Shown: piece after piece, positions 1-9,101 of the stretch
Position numbering within the stretch: the first letter of the stretch is position 1
Layout of the letters: every line of letters begins with the position of its first letter
Source of the DNA: Kribbella kalugense
GTDB taxonomy: Bacteria; Actinomycetota; Actinomycetes; Propionibacteriales; Kribbellaceae
DNA length: 64,000 bases
Direction of reading: 5' to 3'
NCBI RefSeq assembly: GCF_004365875.1
Contig: NZ_SODF01000001.1
Span: 3,038,001-3,102,000, forward strand
Notes under the pieces: generated by a model
The model's input: only the letters and a program-made list of their open reading frames with translations
Databases searched by the model: none
Told to the model about the DNA's origin: nothing
Made by a program: the position numbers and the translations under genes

Positions 1-8
1 CAGAGACC

Positions 9-1367
9 TCACTGTGCTTCCTTCTGCTTGCGGACCAGCAGCGCCCGCGCCTCACCAGCGGTAATGACCGAGCCGGTGATCAGTACGCCGCCGGTGCCCA
101 TCGCGATCGCGTTCTCCTCGGCCAGCCGGATCGCGTCGTCGATCGCGTCGATCAGGTGCGGCCGCACCAGCACCCGCTCCTCGCCGAACACCTCGGCCGC
201 CAGCTCCCCCAGCTCCTCGGCCGGCATCGAGCGCTCGACGAAGCTGTTCCGGGTGCAGACGACCGTCTCCATGATCGGCTCGTACGCCTCGAGGATGCCG
301 TACACATCCTTGTCCTTCATGCATCCCAGTACGCCGATCAGCGGCTGGAACTGGAACGCCTCCGAGACCGTGGCCGCGGTCGCCTGGGCGCCATGCGGGT
401 TGTGCGCGGCGTCGACGACGATAGTCGGGCTGTTCCGGACGACCTCCATCCGGCCCGGGCTGGTCACCTTCTCGAATCCGGCCCGCAGCAGCTCGACCGT
501 GACCCGGCCCTCGTTCTCCGCGGTCGCTCCGAGCAAAGCCTCGACCGCGGCGACCGCAGTGGCGGCGTTGTGCGCCTGGTACTCACCGTGCAGCGGGATG
601 AACAGCTCGTCGTACTCAGCGCCGAGGCCCTTGACCGAGATGACCTGCCCGCCGACCGCGAGCGTCCGGCTGACGACACCGAACTCGATCCCTTCGCGCG
701 CGACCTGCGAGCCGACCTCGGCAGCCTTGCGGAGCAGGACCTCGAACACGTCCAGGCTCTGCTGCGACATCACCGTCGTACCGCCGGGCTTGATGATGCC
801 CGACTTCTCGCCGGCGATCGTGACCGGATCCGCGCCGAGCAGGTGCGAGTGATCGACCGCGACCGGCGTGATCACCGAGACGATCCCGTCAGCCACGTTG
901 GTCGCGTCCCAGCTCCCGCCCAGGCCGACCTCGATCACCGCGACATCGACCGGCGCGTCCGCGAACACGGCGAACGCCATCGCGGTGATCACCTCGAAGA
1001 ACGTCAGCGGGTGTTCCTGCTCGGCGTCGACGACATCCAGGTACGGCGCGATTTCGGCGTACGCCTCGACGAAGCGCTGCTCGCTGATCGGCTCACCGTC
1101 CAGCGTGATCCGCTCGCGCACCGACTCCAGGTGCGGACTCGTGAACCGGCCCGTCCGCAGCCCGGCCTCGCGCAGCAGGGTGTCGATCATGCGGGCCGTG
1201 GACGTCTTGCCGTTGGTCCCCGTCAGGTGCACCACCGGGTACGTCTTCTGCGGGTCGCCGAGCAGCTCGACGAGCCGCCGGACGCGCTCCAGGGTGGGCT
1301 CGATCTTGTGCTCCGGCCAGCGCTGCTGAAGCCGTGCCGATACCTCGGCATAGGAAAGGTCGCTCAT
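9..1367 (-). CDS. folC: Folylpolyglutamate synthase / dihydrofolate synthase
   Basis: Mur-ligase-family enzyme that joins glutamate to dihydropteroate or folates using ATP in the cytoplasm. The 452-residue product has the P-loop GTNGKTST at residues 50-57, and near the C-terminus the family motif VDAAHNPHG. An ATG at 1367 gives the usual family N-terminus (MSDLSYAEV); the reading frame stays open 36 codons further upstream, but that extension runs across the promoter region of the divergent valS and looks non-coding. It ends only 8 bases inside the window. FolC next to valS is a common bacterial arrangement, although here the two genes diverge rather than run together. Identification is firm; the start is likely. 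Confidence 0.93.
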   Translation of the reverse strand: MSDLSYAEVSARLQQRWPEHKIEPTLERVRRLVELLGDPQKTYPVVHLTGTNGKTSTARMIDTLLREAGLRTGRFTSPHLESVRERITLDGEPISEQRFVEAYAEIAPYLDVVDAEQEHPLTFFEVITAMAFAVFADAPVDVAVIEVGLGGSWDATNVADGIVSVITPVAVDHSHLLGADPVTIAGEKSGIIKPGGTTVMSQQSLDVFEVLLRKAAEVGSQVAREGIEFGVVSRTLAVGGQVISVKGLGAEYDELFIPLHGEYQAHNAATAVAAVEALLGATAENEGRVTVELLRAGFEKVTSPGRMEVVRNSPTIVVDAAHNPHGAQATAATVSEAFQFQPLIGVLGCMKDKDVYGILEAYEPIMETVVCTRNSFVERSMPAEELGELAAEVFGEERVLVRPHLIDAIDDAIRLAEENAIAMGTGGVLITGSVITAGEARALLVRKQKEAQ

Positions 1368-1403
1368 CAGAATGATCAGTCTAGAAGGGGCTGTGGATAA
1401 GCG

Positions 1404-1433
1404 TTCGGAGCACCCCTTGACAACCACTACGAT
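1404..1433 (+). promoter_or_regulatory. Possible leaderless promoter of valS
   Basis: A TAnnnT-type -10 (TACGAT, 1428-1433) ends 7 bases before the valS ATG, and a weak -35 (TTCGGA, 1404-1409) sits 18 bases upstream of it. There is no Shine-Dalgarno before the ATG, so a leaderless mRNA fits. The -35 is poor; this is a pattern match only. Confidence 0.3.
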
Positions 1434-1440
1434 TGTGCGC

Positions 1441-3993
1441 ATGAGCCAGACGTCCCGCGTTCCAGACAAGCCCACCCTCGAAGGCCTCGAGGAGAAGTGG
1501 GCGGCCGTATGGAAGGAGCAGCAGACCTACGCCTTCGACCGCACCGCCGAGCGTGCCGACGTGTACTCGATCGACACGCCGCCACCGACGGTCTCCGGGT
1601 CGCTGCACGTCGGGCACATCTTCAGCTACACCCACACCGACCTGGTCGCGCGGTTCCAGCGGATGCGCGGGAAGAAGGTCTTCTACCCGATCGGCTGGGA
1701 CGACAACGGCCTGCCCACCGAGCGCCGGGTGCAGAACTACTACGGCGTCAAGTGCGACCCGTCGCTGCCGTACGACCCGGACTTCACTCCGCCGGCCAAG
1801 CCGGACCCGAAGAAGCAGATCCCGATCTCCCGGCAGAACTTCGTCGACCTGTGCGGTGAGCTCACCCACATCGACGAGCAGTCGTTCGAGGCGATGTGGC
1901 GGCAGGTCGGCCTGAGCGTCGACTGGTCGTACCTCTACACGACGATCTCCGAGGACTCCCGGCGTACGTCCCAGCGCGCGTTCCTGCGGAACTTCGCCCG
2001 CGGCGAGGCGTACCTGTCCGAGGCGCCGACGATGTGGGACGTCACGTTCCAGACCGCGGTCGCCCAGGCCGAGGTCCAGGCCCGCGAGTATCCGGGCGCC
2101 TACCACCGGATCGCCTTCCACGGTGCAGATGGCCCGATCTACATCGAGACCACCCGCCCGGAGCTGATCCCGGCGTGTGTCGCGTTGATCGCCCACCCGG
2201 ACGACGATCGGTACAAGCACCTGTTCGGGACGACGGTCCGCTCGCCGCTCTTCGACGTCGAGGTCCCGGTCCTGGCCCACCCGGCCGCCGAGATGGACAA
2301 GGGCGCCGGCATCGCGATGTGCTGCACGTTCGGCGACCAGACCGACATCCAGTGGTGGCGCGAGCTGCAGCTACCGGTCCGGACCGTCATCGGCCGCGAC
2401 GGCCGCCTACTGCGCGACACCCCGCCGTGGCTCGAGGGTTCTGAGCTGGCGGTGTCACTCTATGGCGAGCTGGCCGGCAAGACCGTGTTCAGTGCGCGTG
2501 AGCTGATCGTCGGGAAGCTGCGCGAGAGCGGCGACCTGGACGGCGAGCCGAAGCCGACCCAGCGGATGGCGAACTTCTACGAGAACGGCGACAAGCCGCT
2601 CGAGATCGTCTCCACCCGGCAGTGGTACATCACCAACGGCGGCCGCGACGCCGGGCTCAAGCAGGAGTTCCTCGAGCTCGGCAACGAGCTCGCCTGGGTC
2701 CCCGAGCACATGCGCCACCGCTACCTGAACTGGGTCGACGGACTCAACGGCGACTGGCTGATCTCCCGCCAGCGGTACTTCGGCGTCCCCTTCCCGGTCT
2801 GGTATCCGCTCGACCACGACGGCGAGCCGGACTACGCCCACCCGTTGATGCCGTCCGAGGCCGAGCTGCCGATGGACCCGACCTCGCAGGCCCCGCGCGG
2901 GTACGACGAGTCCCAGCGCGGCAAGCCGGGCGGTTTCCAGGCCGACCCCGACGTGATGGACACCTGGGCGACGTCCTCGCTGACGCCGCAGATCGTCTGC
3001 GGCTGGGAGCGTGACGACGACCTGTTCCGCCGTACCTTCCCGATGGACCTGAACACGCACGCGCACGAGATCATCCGGACCTGGCTGTTCTCCCGCGTCG
3101 TCCGCGCTCACTTCGAGAACGGCACGCTGCCCTGGGCGCGGTCGATGATCTCCGGATTCGTCGTCGACCCGGACCGCAAGAAGATGTCGAAGTCGAAGGG
3201 CAACGCGGTTGTCCCGTCGGAGGCCCTGGAGAAGTTCGGGTCGGACGCGGTGCGGTGGCGGGCGGCGATGGCTCGGCCCGGGCTGGACTCGCCGTTCGAC
3301 GAGTCGCAGATGAAGGTCGGACGACGGCTGGCGATCAAGGTCCTGAACGCGTCCAAGTTCGTCCTCGGGTTCGGGGCGACGACGGTCGATCCGGCCGCGG
3401 TCACGGAGCCGGTCGACCTGGCGATGCTGCGGCAGCTGCGGTCGGTCGTCGCGGACGCCACCGCGGCCTTCGAGCGGTACGACTACACCGGGGCGCTGGA
3501 GATCAGCGAGCGGTTCTTCTGGACGTTCTGCGACGATTACGTCGAGCTGGTCAAGGAGCGCGCGTACGGCGGTCAGGGCGACGACGCCGCGTCTTCGGCG
3601 AAGGCTGCGCTGGCCGTTGCGTTGTCGGTCCAGCTCCGGCTGCTCGCGCCGTACCTGCCGTTCGCGACCGAAGAGGTCTGGTCGTGGTGGCAGGAGGGTT
3701 CGATCCACCTGTCCTCGTGGCCGCAGCCGGATGTCGATCTGGCGGTCGCGGAGCAGGAGCCTGAGGTCCTGGACGCGGTCTCGGAGGTGCTGGCGGGAAT
3801 CCGCGGCGCGAAGTCCGAGGCGCAGGTCTCGATGAAGACCGAGGTCAGCAAGGTCGAGGTCACCGGACCGGCCGCGCGGCTGTCGCTGGCCGAGCGCGCC
3901 GAGCCGGACCTGCGGGCGGCCGGCCGGATCACCGGCGAGATCGTCTGGCACGCCGACGACTCCGACGCGGTCAAGGTCGTCGCCGCGCTCTGA
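1441..3993 (+). CDS. valS: Valyl-tRNA synthetase, archaeal-like (type 2)
   Basis: Class Ia synthetase charging tRNA-Val. The 850-residue protein carries the HIGH-type motif HVGH at residues 56-59 and KMSKS at 581-585. The N-terminal wording ([20 protein letters not shown]) and modest length match the type-2 ValS found in archaea, Rickettsia and some actinobacteria rather than the common bacterial type, which has PPNVTGSLHMGHA and a longer coiled-coil tail. A frame open upstream to 1372 overlaps the folC start side; ATG 1441 gives the natural N-terminus. A strong hairpin follows the stop. Identification is firm; the type assignment is from remembered motif differences. Confidence 0.95.
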   Translation: MSQTSRVPDKPTLEGLEEKWAAVWKEQQTYAFDRTAERADVYSIDTPPPTVSGSLHVGHIFSYTHTDLVARFQRMRGKKVFYPIGWDDNGLPTERRVQNYYGVKCDPSLPYDPDFTPPAKPDPKKQIPISRQNFVDLCGELTHIDEQSFEAMWRQVGLSVDWSYLYTTISEDSRRTSQRAFLRNFARGEAYLSEAPTMWDVTFQTAVAQAEVQAREYPGAYHRIAFHGADGPIYIETTRPELIPACVALIAHPDDDRYKHLFGTTVRSPLFDVEVPVLAHPAAEMDKGAGIAMCCTFGDQTDIQWWRELQLPVRTVIGRDGRLLRDTPPWLEGSELAVSLYGELAGKTVFSARELIVGKLRESGDLDGEPKPTQRMANFYENGDKPLEIVSTRQWYITNGGRDAGLKQEFLELGNELAWVPEHMRHRYLNWVDGLNGDWLISRQRYFGVPFPVWYPLDHDGEPDYAHPLMPSEAELPMDPTSQAPRGYDESQRGKPGGFQADPDVMDTWATSSLTPQIVCGWERDDDLFRRTFPMDLNTHAHEIIRTWLFSRVVRAHFENGTLPWARSMISGFVVDPDRKKMSKSKGNAVVPSEALEKFGSDAVRWRAAMARPGLDSPFDESQMKVGRRLAIKVLNASKFVLGFGATTVDPAAVTEPVDLAMLRQLRSVVADATAAFERYDYTGALEISERFFWTFCDDYVELVKERAYGGQGDDAASSAKAALAVALSVQLRLLAPYLPFATEEVWSWWQEGSIHLSSWPQPDVDLAVAEQEPEVLDAVSEVLAGIRGAKSEAQVSMKTEVSKVEVTGPAARLSLAERAEPDLRAAGRITGEIVWHADDSDAVKVVAAL

Positions 3994-4011
3994 GCAACTG
4001 ACTGAGCAGGG

Positions 4012-4039
4012 TGCCCGTCTCCCGCTGGGGAGGCGGGCA
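4012..4039 (+). terminator. Terminator after valS
   Basis: TGCCCGTCTCCC (4012-4023) pairs with GGGAGGCGGGCA (4028-4039) across a 4-base loop, with one G-U pair, 19 bases after the valS stop. There is no clear U tract, as is usual in actinobacteria. Confidence 0.75.
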
Positions 4040-4135
4040 TCTGTGCGATCGTGCGACTACCCTGCGAGATCGGTTTGTACAGATGTGGAAGCATCGGGTC
4101 CGAACCCCGCGACCGAACGTCCGAGGAGCAAATCG

Positions 4136-4930
4136 ATGAGTGACCCCACCAACCCGGCGGATCCGCAGCCGGCGGAGAAGGCCGTCACCGCGGCCGACGC
4201 CGGCGCGGACACCACCGAGCTGGCCGCCGTCCCGGCCGCGGACCCCGCGCCACCCGGGCAGACGACGGAAGCCGGGCAGACCGCGGTCGCTGGGCAGACC
4301 GCGGCTGGGCAAACTGCGGCGGTTGGGGCGAAGGATCCCTCGGGCAAGGCGACCTCAGACGGCACGAAGACGGCGGAGCTCGCCTCGAAGAAGAAGGGCT
4401 GGCGGCGGTTCAAGGTCCGCGGCCCGTGGGTCACGGTCGGCGCGGCTCTCGTCGTACTGATCCTGCTGGCCGTTGGCGGGTACGTCTGGGGCCTCGGCCC
4501 GCTCAACACCCTCAACTCCAAGCGCGGGATCACTCCGCCCGCCAAGCTCGCAGGCCTCGACCGGATCACCAATCCTGATATCCGCGACCGGGCCGGCCTC
4601 GACCAGACCCGCGAAGCATTGAGACGGATCAACAACGGCAAACAGGTGACAGTGGAGGCGTACGGCAGCCTCGACGGCGACCGGCTCTACGTGATCATCG
4701 CGCTCCGCGGCAAGGTCGACATCGACAAGACCGTCGCCGACTCCGGCGCCACCTCCGACAAGATCAAGAAGGTCGGCAACGCCACCTGCGTCGAGTCCAC
4801 CGGCAACCTCCCCACCCAGTGCTACCGAGGCTCCAACACCCTCACCGTCATCGCCCAATCAGCCAACGAGGGCGTCAACGTAGACCAGGTAGAACCCGTA
4901 GCCGAAGAAGCCTTCAAAGCAATGCGCTGA
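4136..4930 (+). CDS. Single-pass membrane protein, function unknown
   Basis: 264 residues. A hydrophilic N-terminal tail rich in Pro, Ala and Thr contains four short GQT units (about residues 41-62). A single membrane segment follows (about 100-125), and the extracytoplasmic C-terminal domain of about 130 residues has two cysteines (in NATCVES and TQCYRG) that could form a disulfide. The start at 4136 is set by GAGGAG at 4123-4128; an upstream in-frame ATG at 4043 would place the valS terminator region in the leader and is less likely. I do not recognise the C-terminal domain. It stands alone between valS and a convergent transporter. Confidence 0.8.
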   Translation: MSDPTNPADPQPAEKAVTAADAGADTTELAAVPAADPAPPGQTTEAGQTAVAGQTAAGQTAAVGAKDPSGKATSDGTKTAELASKKKGWRRFKVRGPWVTVGAALVVLILLAVGGYVWGLGPLNTLNSKRGITPPAKLAGLDRITNPDIRDRAGLDQTREALRRINNGKQVTVEAYGSLDGDRLYVIIALRGKVDIDKTVADSGATSDKIKKVGNATCVESTGNLPTQCYRGSNTLTVIAQSANEGVNVDQVEPVAEEAFKAMR

Positions 4931-4931
4931 C

Positions 4932-5858
4932 TCAGGCGAGGAGGCCTGCTATCAGGATCATGGTGGGGATTGACAGGAGGGTGCTGAGGAGTACGGCGCT
5001 GCGGGCCAGGGTGCGGCTGGCTCGGTAGTGGACGGCGTAGACGTAGACGTTCTGGGCCGTGGGTAGGGCGGCTAGGAGTGTTGGCGCTAGTAGGGCTGTT
5101 CCGTGGAGGTCTAGGGCCCAGCGGGCGATCGTGTACGCCGCTAGTGGTTGGACGAGCGTTTTCAGGGCGACTGCGAGTACGACGTCTCGCCGCAAGGTGA
5201 TCGAGTTCTTGGTGCCGGCGCTCAGGCTCAAGCCGTAAGCGATCAGCGCGACCGGGACCGCCGCAGCGGCGACCAGGTCGATCGGGCGCATCAGGAGATC
5301 CGGCAGCGGCAGTCCCACCAGGGACACGAGCAGGCCGAGTAAGGACGCGACCGTCAGAGGGTTGCGGAGCGGGCGTGTGACGATGGTCCGCAGCGATACC
5401 CGGCGACCGGATCCCTGCCGATCCCCATCCAGTACGGCGAACGCGATCGGGGCCATCACCAGCACCTGGAACAGCACGATCGGCGCAACCAGCGCACCGT
5501 CGCCCAGCACGTACGCCGCCACTGGTACGCCGAGGTTTCCCGCGTTCACGTACGACGACGCGAGGACGCCGATCGTCGCCTCGGAACGCGTCCGTCGCCA
5601 GATCACCACTGCGACCAGCAGGAACAGCACCTGGACCACGAACAGGCTCACCAGATTCGTGACCAGGACTACCGAGAAGATCGTCCGCAGGTCGGCGCGG
5701 GCGACCGTCGTAAACAGCAGTGCGGGTGTGGCGACGAAGAACGCCAGCCGGGACAGCACGAGCTCGTCCTGTGAACGCAGTACGCCGAGGAGGCCGACGA
5801 CGTACCCGAGGACGGCCACTGCGACCAGCGCGGCGAAGGCACCGACGACGGCGGACAC
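4932..5858 (-). CDS. AEC-family (auxin efflux carrier type) permease
   Basis: 308-residue protein with about ten hydrophobic segments throughout, and the family's conserved middle region SSYVNAGNLGVPVAAYVLG. AEC proteins are secondary transporters of small organic acids such as malate or malonate; the substrate here cannot be told. Its stop lies one base from the stop of the preceding convergent gene. A 12-base palindrome (5884-5895) lies just upstream of the start. Confidence 0.88.
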   Translation of the reverse strand: MSAVVGAFAALVAVAVLGYVVGLLGVLRSQDELVLSRLAFFVATPALLFTTVARADLRTIFSVVLVTNLVSLFVVQVLFLLVAVVIWRRTRSEATIGVLASSYVNAGNLGVPVAAYVLGDGALVAPIVLFQVLVMAPIAFAVLDGDRQGSGRRVSLRTIVTRPLRNPLTVASLLGLLVSLVGLPLPDLLMRPIDLVAAAAVPVALIAYGLSLSAGTKNSITLRRDVVLAVALKTLVQPLAAYTIARWALDLHGTALLAPTLLAALPTAQNVYVYAVHYRASRTLARSAVLLSTLLSIPTMILIAGLLA

Positions 5859-5883
5859 TCAGCTGCTCAGCGGCTTAGACACG

Positions 5884-5895
5884 CCTACGATCGTA
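5884..5895. promoter_or_regulatory. Palindrome upstream of the AEC permease
   Basis: CTACGATCGTAG is a perfect 12-base palindrome, 25 bases upstream of the permease start codon and therefore well placed for an operator. No regulator can be assigned; the MarR gene next door is one candidate. Confidence 0.35.
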
Positions 5896-5903
5896 GAGGA
5901 AAA

Positions 5904-5927
5904 CGCTGTCCAACAGCTGGGACAGCG
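5904..5927 (-). terminator. Hairpin downstream of marR-like gene
   Basis: CGCTGTCC (5904-5911) and GGACAGCG (5920-5927) form a perfect 8-base stem with an 8-base loop, 36 bases beyond the MarR stop on the minus strand. Likely a terminator, but it could also be a control element of the permease gene that follows. Confidence 0.45.
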
Positions 5928-5963
5928 GCCAGGACACCGTCCGGGACGGAGGTCAGACAGCGG

Positions 5964-6446
5964 TCAGACGGCGCCGCGGCAGCGGGTGATGATCCCGCTC
6001 ATGGTCGCGCGGAAGTGCTCGAGGTCGGCCGGGCTCAGGTCTCCGATCAGCTTGTCGAGCTGCTGACCCACCTCGGCATGGAACGCGGTCGCGGCCCGCC
6101 GCCCGGCATCCGTCAGCCGCACCTGCACCGCCCGCCGGTCCCCCGGGACACGCGACCGCTCGGCCAGCCCACGCTTCTCAGCCCGATCCACCAGCCCCGT
6201 CAACGCAGCCTTCTCGACGCCGAAGATCTGCGCCAACTCGGCCATACCGCGCGGCCCGTCGAGCAGGACGCACAGCAGTTTGGCCTGCACCGGCGTCAGA
6301 TCATGCCGGTCGGAAGTCGCGGCGTACATCGCCTGCACCAGCCCGGTCAGCTGCACCAACCCGCCGGCGGCATCCATCACGTCAGCGTCCAGGCCGGCGC
6401 CATTCACCTGCGCCAGCCGAGCGAAATGCCCCGTACTCCTGCTCAC
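5964..6446 (-). CDS. MarR-family transcriptional regulator
   Basis: 160-residue winged-helix regulator. The MarR core runs from about residue 50, with the recognition-helix region GMAELAQIFGVEKAALTGLV and the wing RVPGDRRAVQVRLT. It starts with GTG at 6446, preceded by a -10-like TACCTT (minus strand, 6453-6458) only five bases away and no clear ribosome-binding site, suggesting a leaderless mRNA. It diverges from two deazaflavin-type enzyme genes, and the shared 72-base gap holds an inverted repeat that is the natural operator. The ligand is unknown. Confidence 0.9.
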   Translation of the reverse strand: MSRSTGHFARLAQVNGAGLDADVMDAAGGLVQLTGLVQAMYAATSDRHDLTPVQAKLLCVLLDGPRGMAELAQIFGVEKAALTGLVDRAEKRGLAERSRVPGDRRAVQVRLTDAGRRAATAFHAEVGQQLDKLIGDLSPADLEHFRATMSGIITRCRGAV

Positions 6447-6471
6447 CTTTCTAAGGTACAGGGCATGTATA

Positions 6472-6502
6472 GTTAATGACGCGTACTGTATGTGGCATTA
6501 AC
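6472..6502. promoter_or_regulatory. Candidate MarR operator
   Basis: GTTAATG (6472-6478) and CATTAAC (6496-6502) form a perfect 7-base inverted repeat, centres 24 bases apart, in the gap between the MarR gene and the divergent F420-enzyme gene. AT-rich palindromes in a shared promoter are typical MarR binding sites. Confidence 0.55.
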
Positions 6503-6518
6503 CAGCCCAGGAGGACCG

Positions 6519-6947
6519 ATGTCTTTCAGTGACGACGAGCTCGACTACCTGCGCTCCCAGCGCATCGCACGGATCGCGACGGTCGGCACCGACGGGCAGC
6601 CGGACGCCGTACCGGTCGGGTTCGAGTACGACGGCACGCACCTGTACGTCGGCGGCATCGATCCGGTGAAGACCCGGAAGTTCCGCAACGTCCAAGCCGG
6701 CAACACGAAGGTCGCCGTCGTCCTCGACGATCTGGCGTCGGTCGACCCGTGGGTGCCGCGGTACCTGCGCATCTACGGTGAGGCCGAGCTGGTCGAGCGG
6801 ACCGGTCGCTTCGGCGCCGGCACGTACCTGCGGATCACGCCGACGACCTCCTGGAGCTTCAACCTCGAGGGCAAGCCGTTCACCTACGACGACAAGGTCA
6901 CCACGACCCGCACCGTCCACACGTCCGAGGGTGTGACGAGCCGATGA
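6519..6947 (+). CDS. PPOX-class F420-dependent oxidoreductase-like protein
   Basis: 142-residue split beta-barrel protein of the pyridoxamine-phosphate-oxidase-like superfamily. The N-terminus (LRSQRIARIATVGTDGQPD, then VPVGFEY) is typical of the actinobacterial members that use the deazaflavin F420 rather than FMN. The start at 6519 has a perfect AGGAGG at 6509-6514; nine further upstream codons are open but precede that site. Its stop overlaps the next start (ATGA), so the two enzymes are translationally coupled. Substrate unknown; control by the divergent MarR protein is likely. Confidence 0.85.
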   Translation: MSFSDDELDYLRSQRIARIATVGTDGQPDAVPVGFEYDGTHLYVGGIDPVKTRKFRNVQAGNTKVAVVLDDLASVDPWVPRYLRIYGEAELVERTGRFGAGTYLRITPTTSWSFNLEGKPFTYDDKVTTTRTVHTSEGVTSR

Positions 6948-7411
6948 GCTTCGACACCCGCGCCGGTACTCGCGGTGCCCGGCAGCCGAAAGGCCGCGTA
7001 CTGCGGTGGATGAACACCTTGATGGCTCGCCGGATCCGGCGGCGTCGTGGCGGCAAGTTCATGGGCTTCGACGCCCTGGTACTGCGGACGATCGGGCGCA
7101 AGTCCGGCGAGGAGCGGCTGACCCCCGTCGGCTGGTTCCCGGTCGACGACGGCAGCCGCCTGATCGTCGCCTCCGCGGCGGGCGCTCCCGGGAACCCGGC
7201 CTGGTACTACAACCTGGCCGCGAACCCCGATCGGGTCCGGATCGACGTCAACGGCGAGACGATCGAGGTCCGTGCGGAACAGTTGCACGGCGCGGAGCGG
7301 GCCGAGGCGTGGGATCGGATCACGGCCGCTGCGCCGCGATTCACGGAGTACCAGGTGAAGACCGATCGCGAGCTGCCGATCATCAAGTTGACGCCACGCG
7401 GGGGTCAGTAG
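6944..7411 (+). CDS. Deazaflavin-dependent nitroreductase/quinone reductase (Ddn family)
   Basis: 155 residues. The N-terminal basic stretch and the core (TIGRKSGEERLTPVGWFP, then GNPAWYYNLAANP) match the Ddn/DUF385 family, which reduces quinones or other acceptors with F420H2. It is the second gene of the MarR-linked pair and overlaps the preceding stop by four bases. Its last codons overlap the end of the convergent lipoprotein gene by seven bases. A second family member lies at 47487-47927. Confidence 0.88.
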   Translation: MSFDTRAGTRGARQPKGRVLRWMNTLMARRIRRRRGGKFMGFDALVLRTIGRKSGEERLTPVGWFPVDDGSRLIVASAAGAPGNPAWYYNLAANPDRVRIDVNGETIEVRAEQLHGAERAEAWDRITAAAPRFTEYQVKTDRELPIIKLTPRGGQ

Positions 7412-7899
7412 CCGTAGCCGGCGCCACCGCCGCTGTTGGTGCTCGGGGACGGAGCCGACGACGCGGTGGTTGTTGCCGCGTGCCAGGTGAAGCTCGTTCC
7501 GGAGAAGGCATCCGAGGCGTTGTTGCCCTTGGCCTGTCCGGATCCGGTGTCGAGTTTGAAGGTGTACAGCGGTTTGCCCTGGAAGGTGAGCTGCTCCGCG
7601 CCGGTGTCGGAGCGCTTCATCGTGCCCAGGCCAGTTACGGACTTCGCGTCGGCGGTTGAGCCGGTCGCCGGCATCCAGAAGCTCAGGCAACTGCCGGTGC
7701 ACTTGATCATGCCGCCGGCTTCCTGGTCGGCGAAGTACAGCGTCTTGCCGGACGAATCGACCAGCGTCTGACCGACACCGCTCACATTCTGCACCGAGAC
7801 AGCGGCCGCAGCACCTCCGGCAGCGGTATCACTGCTCCCACAGGCCGCCAACGTCCCCATCGCCGCCGTTGCTCCTAGCAACAATATCGTGATTCTCAT
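7405..7899 (-). CDS. Secreted lipoprotein with Yx(F/W)xxD repeats
   Basis: 164 residues. The signal peptide ends in the lipobox LAAC, with C20 as the lipidation site. The mature part has the paired motifs LYFAD and LYTFKLD typical of the COG4315 repeat lipoproteins, and a Ser/Pro/Gly-rich tail. Function of the family is not established; it is often found beside ECF sigma factors and redox proteins. Here it diverges from a SigL-like sigma gene, and a GAACC-N16-CGTAT promoter on its own strand mirrors the sigma gene's promoter, so it is very likely part of that sigma factor's regulon. AGAGGAG precedes the start. Confidence 0.88.
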   Translation of the reverse strand: MRITILLLGATAAMGTLAACGSSDTAAGGAAAAVSVQNVSGVGQTLVDSSGKTLYFADQEAGGMIKCTGSCLSFWMPATGSTADAKSVTGLGTMKRSDTGAEQLTFQGKPLYTFKLDTGSGQAKGNNASDAFSGTSFTWHAATTTASSAPSPSTNSGGGAGYGY

Positions 7900-7920
7900 C
7901 GAATCTCCTCTCCCCTGCAG

Positions 7921-7976
7921 ATACGCGGGATCCCGGCGACAGGTTCAGTTGAACCTTCCACGGCTGTGTCGCGTAG
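7921..7976. promoter_or_regulatory. Mirrored ECF promoters sharing a palindromic -35
   Basis: GGTTCAGTTGAACC (7942-7955) supplies back-to-back -35 elements. Rightward, GAACC (7951-7955) is followed after 16 bases by CGTAG (7972-7976), leading to the sigma gene GTG at 7986. Leftward, GAACC (7946-7942) is followed after exactly 16 bases by CGTAT (7925-7921), leading to the lipoprotein gene. Both spacings and hexamers fit actinobacterial ECF promoters of SigL type (TGAACC/CGT). Confidence 0.8.
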
Positions 7977-7985
7977 TTCACAGGT

Positions 7986-8489
7986 GTGGATGACGAGACG
8001 GTGATCCGCACGTTGTACGACAGGTACCGGCGGCCGCTGTTCGGCTACGTCCTCCGCTCGGTGGGCGGCGATCGCCAGTACGCCGAGGACATCGTGCAGG
8101 AAACGATGGCGCGGGCCTGGACGCACGCCGCCGAGCTGGACCCGGACCGGGCCGGCCGCTGGCTGTTCACGGTCGCCCGCAACCTGGTCATCTCCGGCCA
8201 CCGCAAGAAGGAGGCGCGGGTGACGGAGGTGCCGATCGACGACCACGAGTTCCCGGCGCTCGGCGACGACCTCGACCACGTGCTGCAGGTCTGGCAGGTG
8301 ATCGAGGTACTGCGTGGTCTCAGTCCCGACCACCGCCAGGTGATCATCGAACTGTTCTACCGGCGCCGGACCGTCAACGAGGCGTCGGTCGTGCTCGGCG
8401 TACCGCCGGGAACGGTCAAGTCGCGCAGCTACTACGCACTGCACGCGTTGCGCGCGGCGCTGGAAGAACGAGGAGTGACCGGCTCATGA
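7986..8489 (+). CDS. ECF sigma factor, SigL-like
   Basis: 167-residue sigma-70 family protein with only regions 2 and 4. Region 2 has YAEDIVQETMARAW and WLFTVARNLV; region 4 has the helix-turn-helix VNEASVVLGVPPGTVKSRSY. Sequence and partner gene resemble SigL of mycobacteria. The GTG start lies about ten bases from the -10, so the transcript is leaderless or nearly so. The stop overlaps the anti-sigma start (ATGA). The promoter matches the sigma factor's own likely consensus, predicting autoregulation. Confidence 0.9.
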   Translation: MDDETVIRTLYDRYRRPLFGYVLRSVGGDRQYAEDIVQETMARAWTHAAELDPDRAGRWLFTVARNLVISGHRKKEARVTEVPIDDHEFPALGDDLDHVLQVWQVIEVLRGLSPDHRQVIIELFYRRRTVNEASVVLGVPPGTVKSRSYYALHALRAALEERGVTGS

Positions 8490-9091
8490 CGTGCCCGGAG
8501 ACGATGTCGATCGGCGCCTATGTGCTGGGGGCGCTGGAGCCATCCGAACGTCGCGCGACCGAGGAGCACGTCGCGACCTGCCCGACCTGCCGCGAGACGC
8601 TGCTGCAGTTCGCCCACCTCCCGGGACTCCTGCATGCCGTACCTGTCGAGGACATCGAAACAGACCAGCCGGAGCCGGCTCCGCTCCAACTGACCAAGAA
8701 GCGGCCGCGACGGCGCTGGGTGCTGGCGGCCGCGTCAGCGGTCGTAGTGAGTGGATTGGTCAGCTGGGGCCTGGTGACGGCTCCAGCCTCAGCCACGTGG
8801 ACAGCAACAGACGGCGTCGGCGGCATCGACACCACAGCCAAGCTGACCAGCCACGGCTGGGGCACGGACATCCAACTCCGCCTGACCGACCTTCAGCCTG
8901 ACAAGCACTGCATGCTGATCGTCCACGGCCGAGACGGTAGTACCGAGACGGCCGGCTGGTGGGCCTCCAACGGCACCTACCAGGCCCGGGTCCCAGCCAG
9001 CACCTCGATCCCCCTGGAAGACATCACCAGCCTCCAGGTGGTGACGTCGGCCGACGCAGTGCTCAGCACCATCACCCCGGCCACAAAGTAA
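8486..9091 (+). CDS. Zinc-binding anti-sigma factor (RslA-like)
   Basis: 201-residue single-pass membrane protein. The N-terminal cytoplasmic ZAS domain has H28-x3-C32-x2-C35 plus C3, the set that binds zinc and holds the sigma factor in inactive form. A basic stretch KKRPRRRW precedes one membrane helix (about residues 77-97), and the extracytoplasmic C-terminal domain of about 100 residues would sense the signal. It is translationally coupled to the sigma gene. Close counterpart of mycobacterial RslA by layout; the signal is unknown. Confidence 0.88.
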   Translation: MTCPETMSIGAYVLGALEPSERRATEEHVATCPTCRETLLQFAHLPGLLHAVPVEDIETDQPEPAPLQLTKKRPRRRWVLAAASAVVVSGLVSWGLVTAPASATWTATDGVGGIDTTAKLTSHGWGTDIQLRLTDLQPDKHCMLIVHGRDGSTETAGWWASNGTYQARVPASTSIPLEDITSLQVVTSADAVLSTITPATK

Positions 9092-9101
9092 TCTTCGCCA
9101 G

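Noticed and set aside
1417..1422. TTGACA upstream of valS as its -35
   Set aside because: Only five bases from the -10-like TACGAT and 18 from the ATG; no -10 can be placed at normal spacing.
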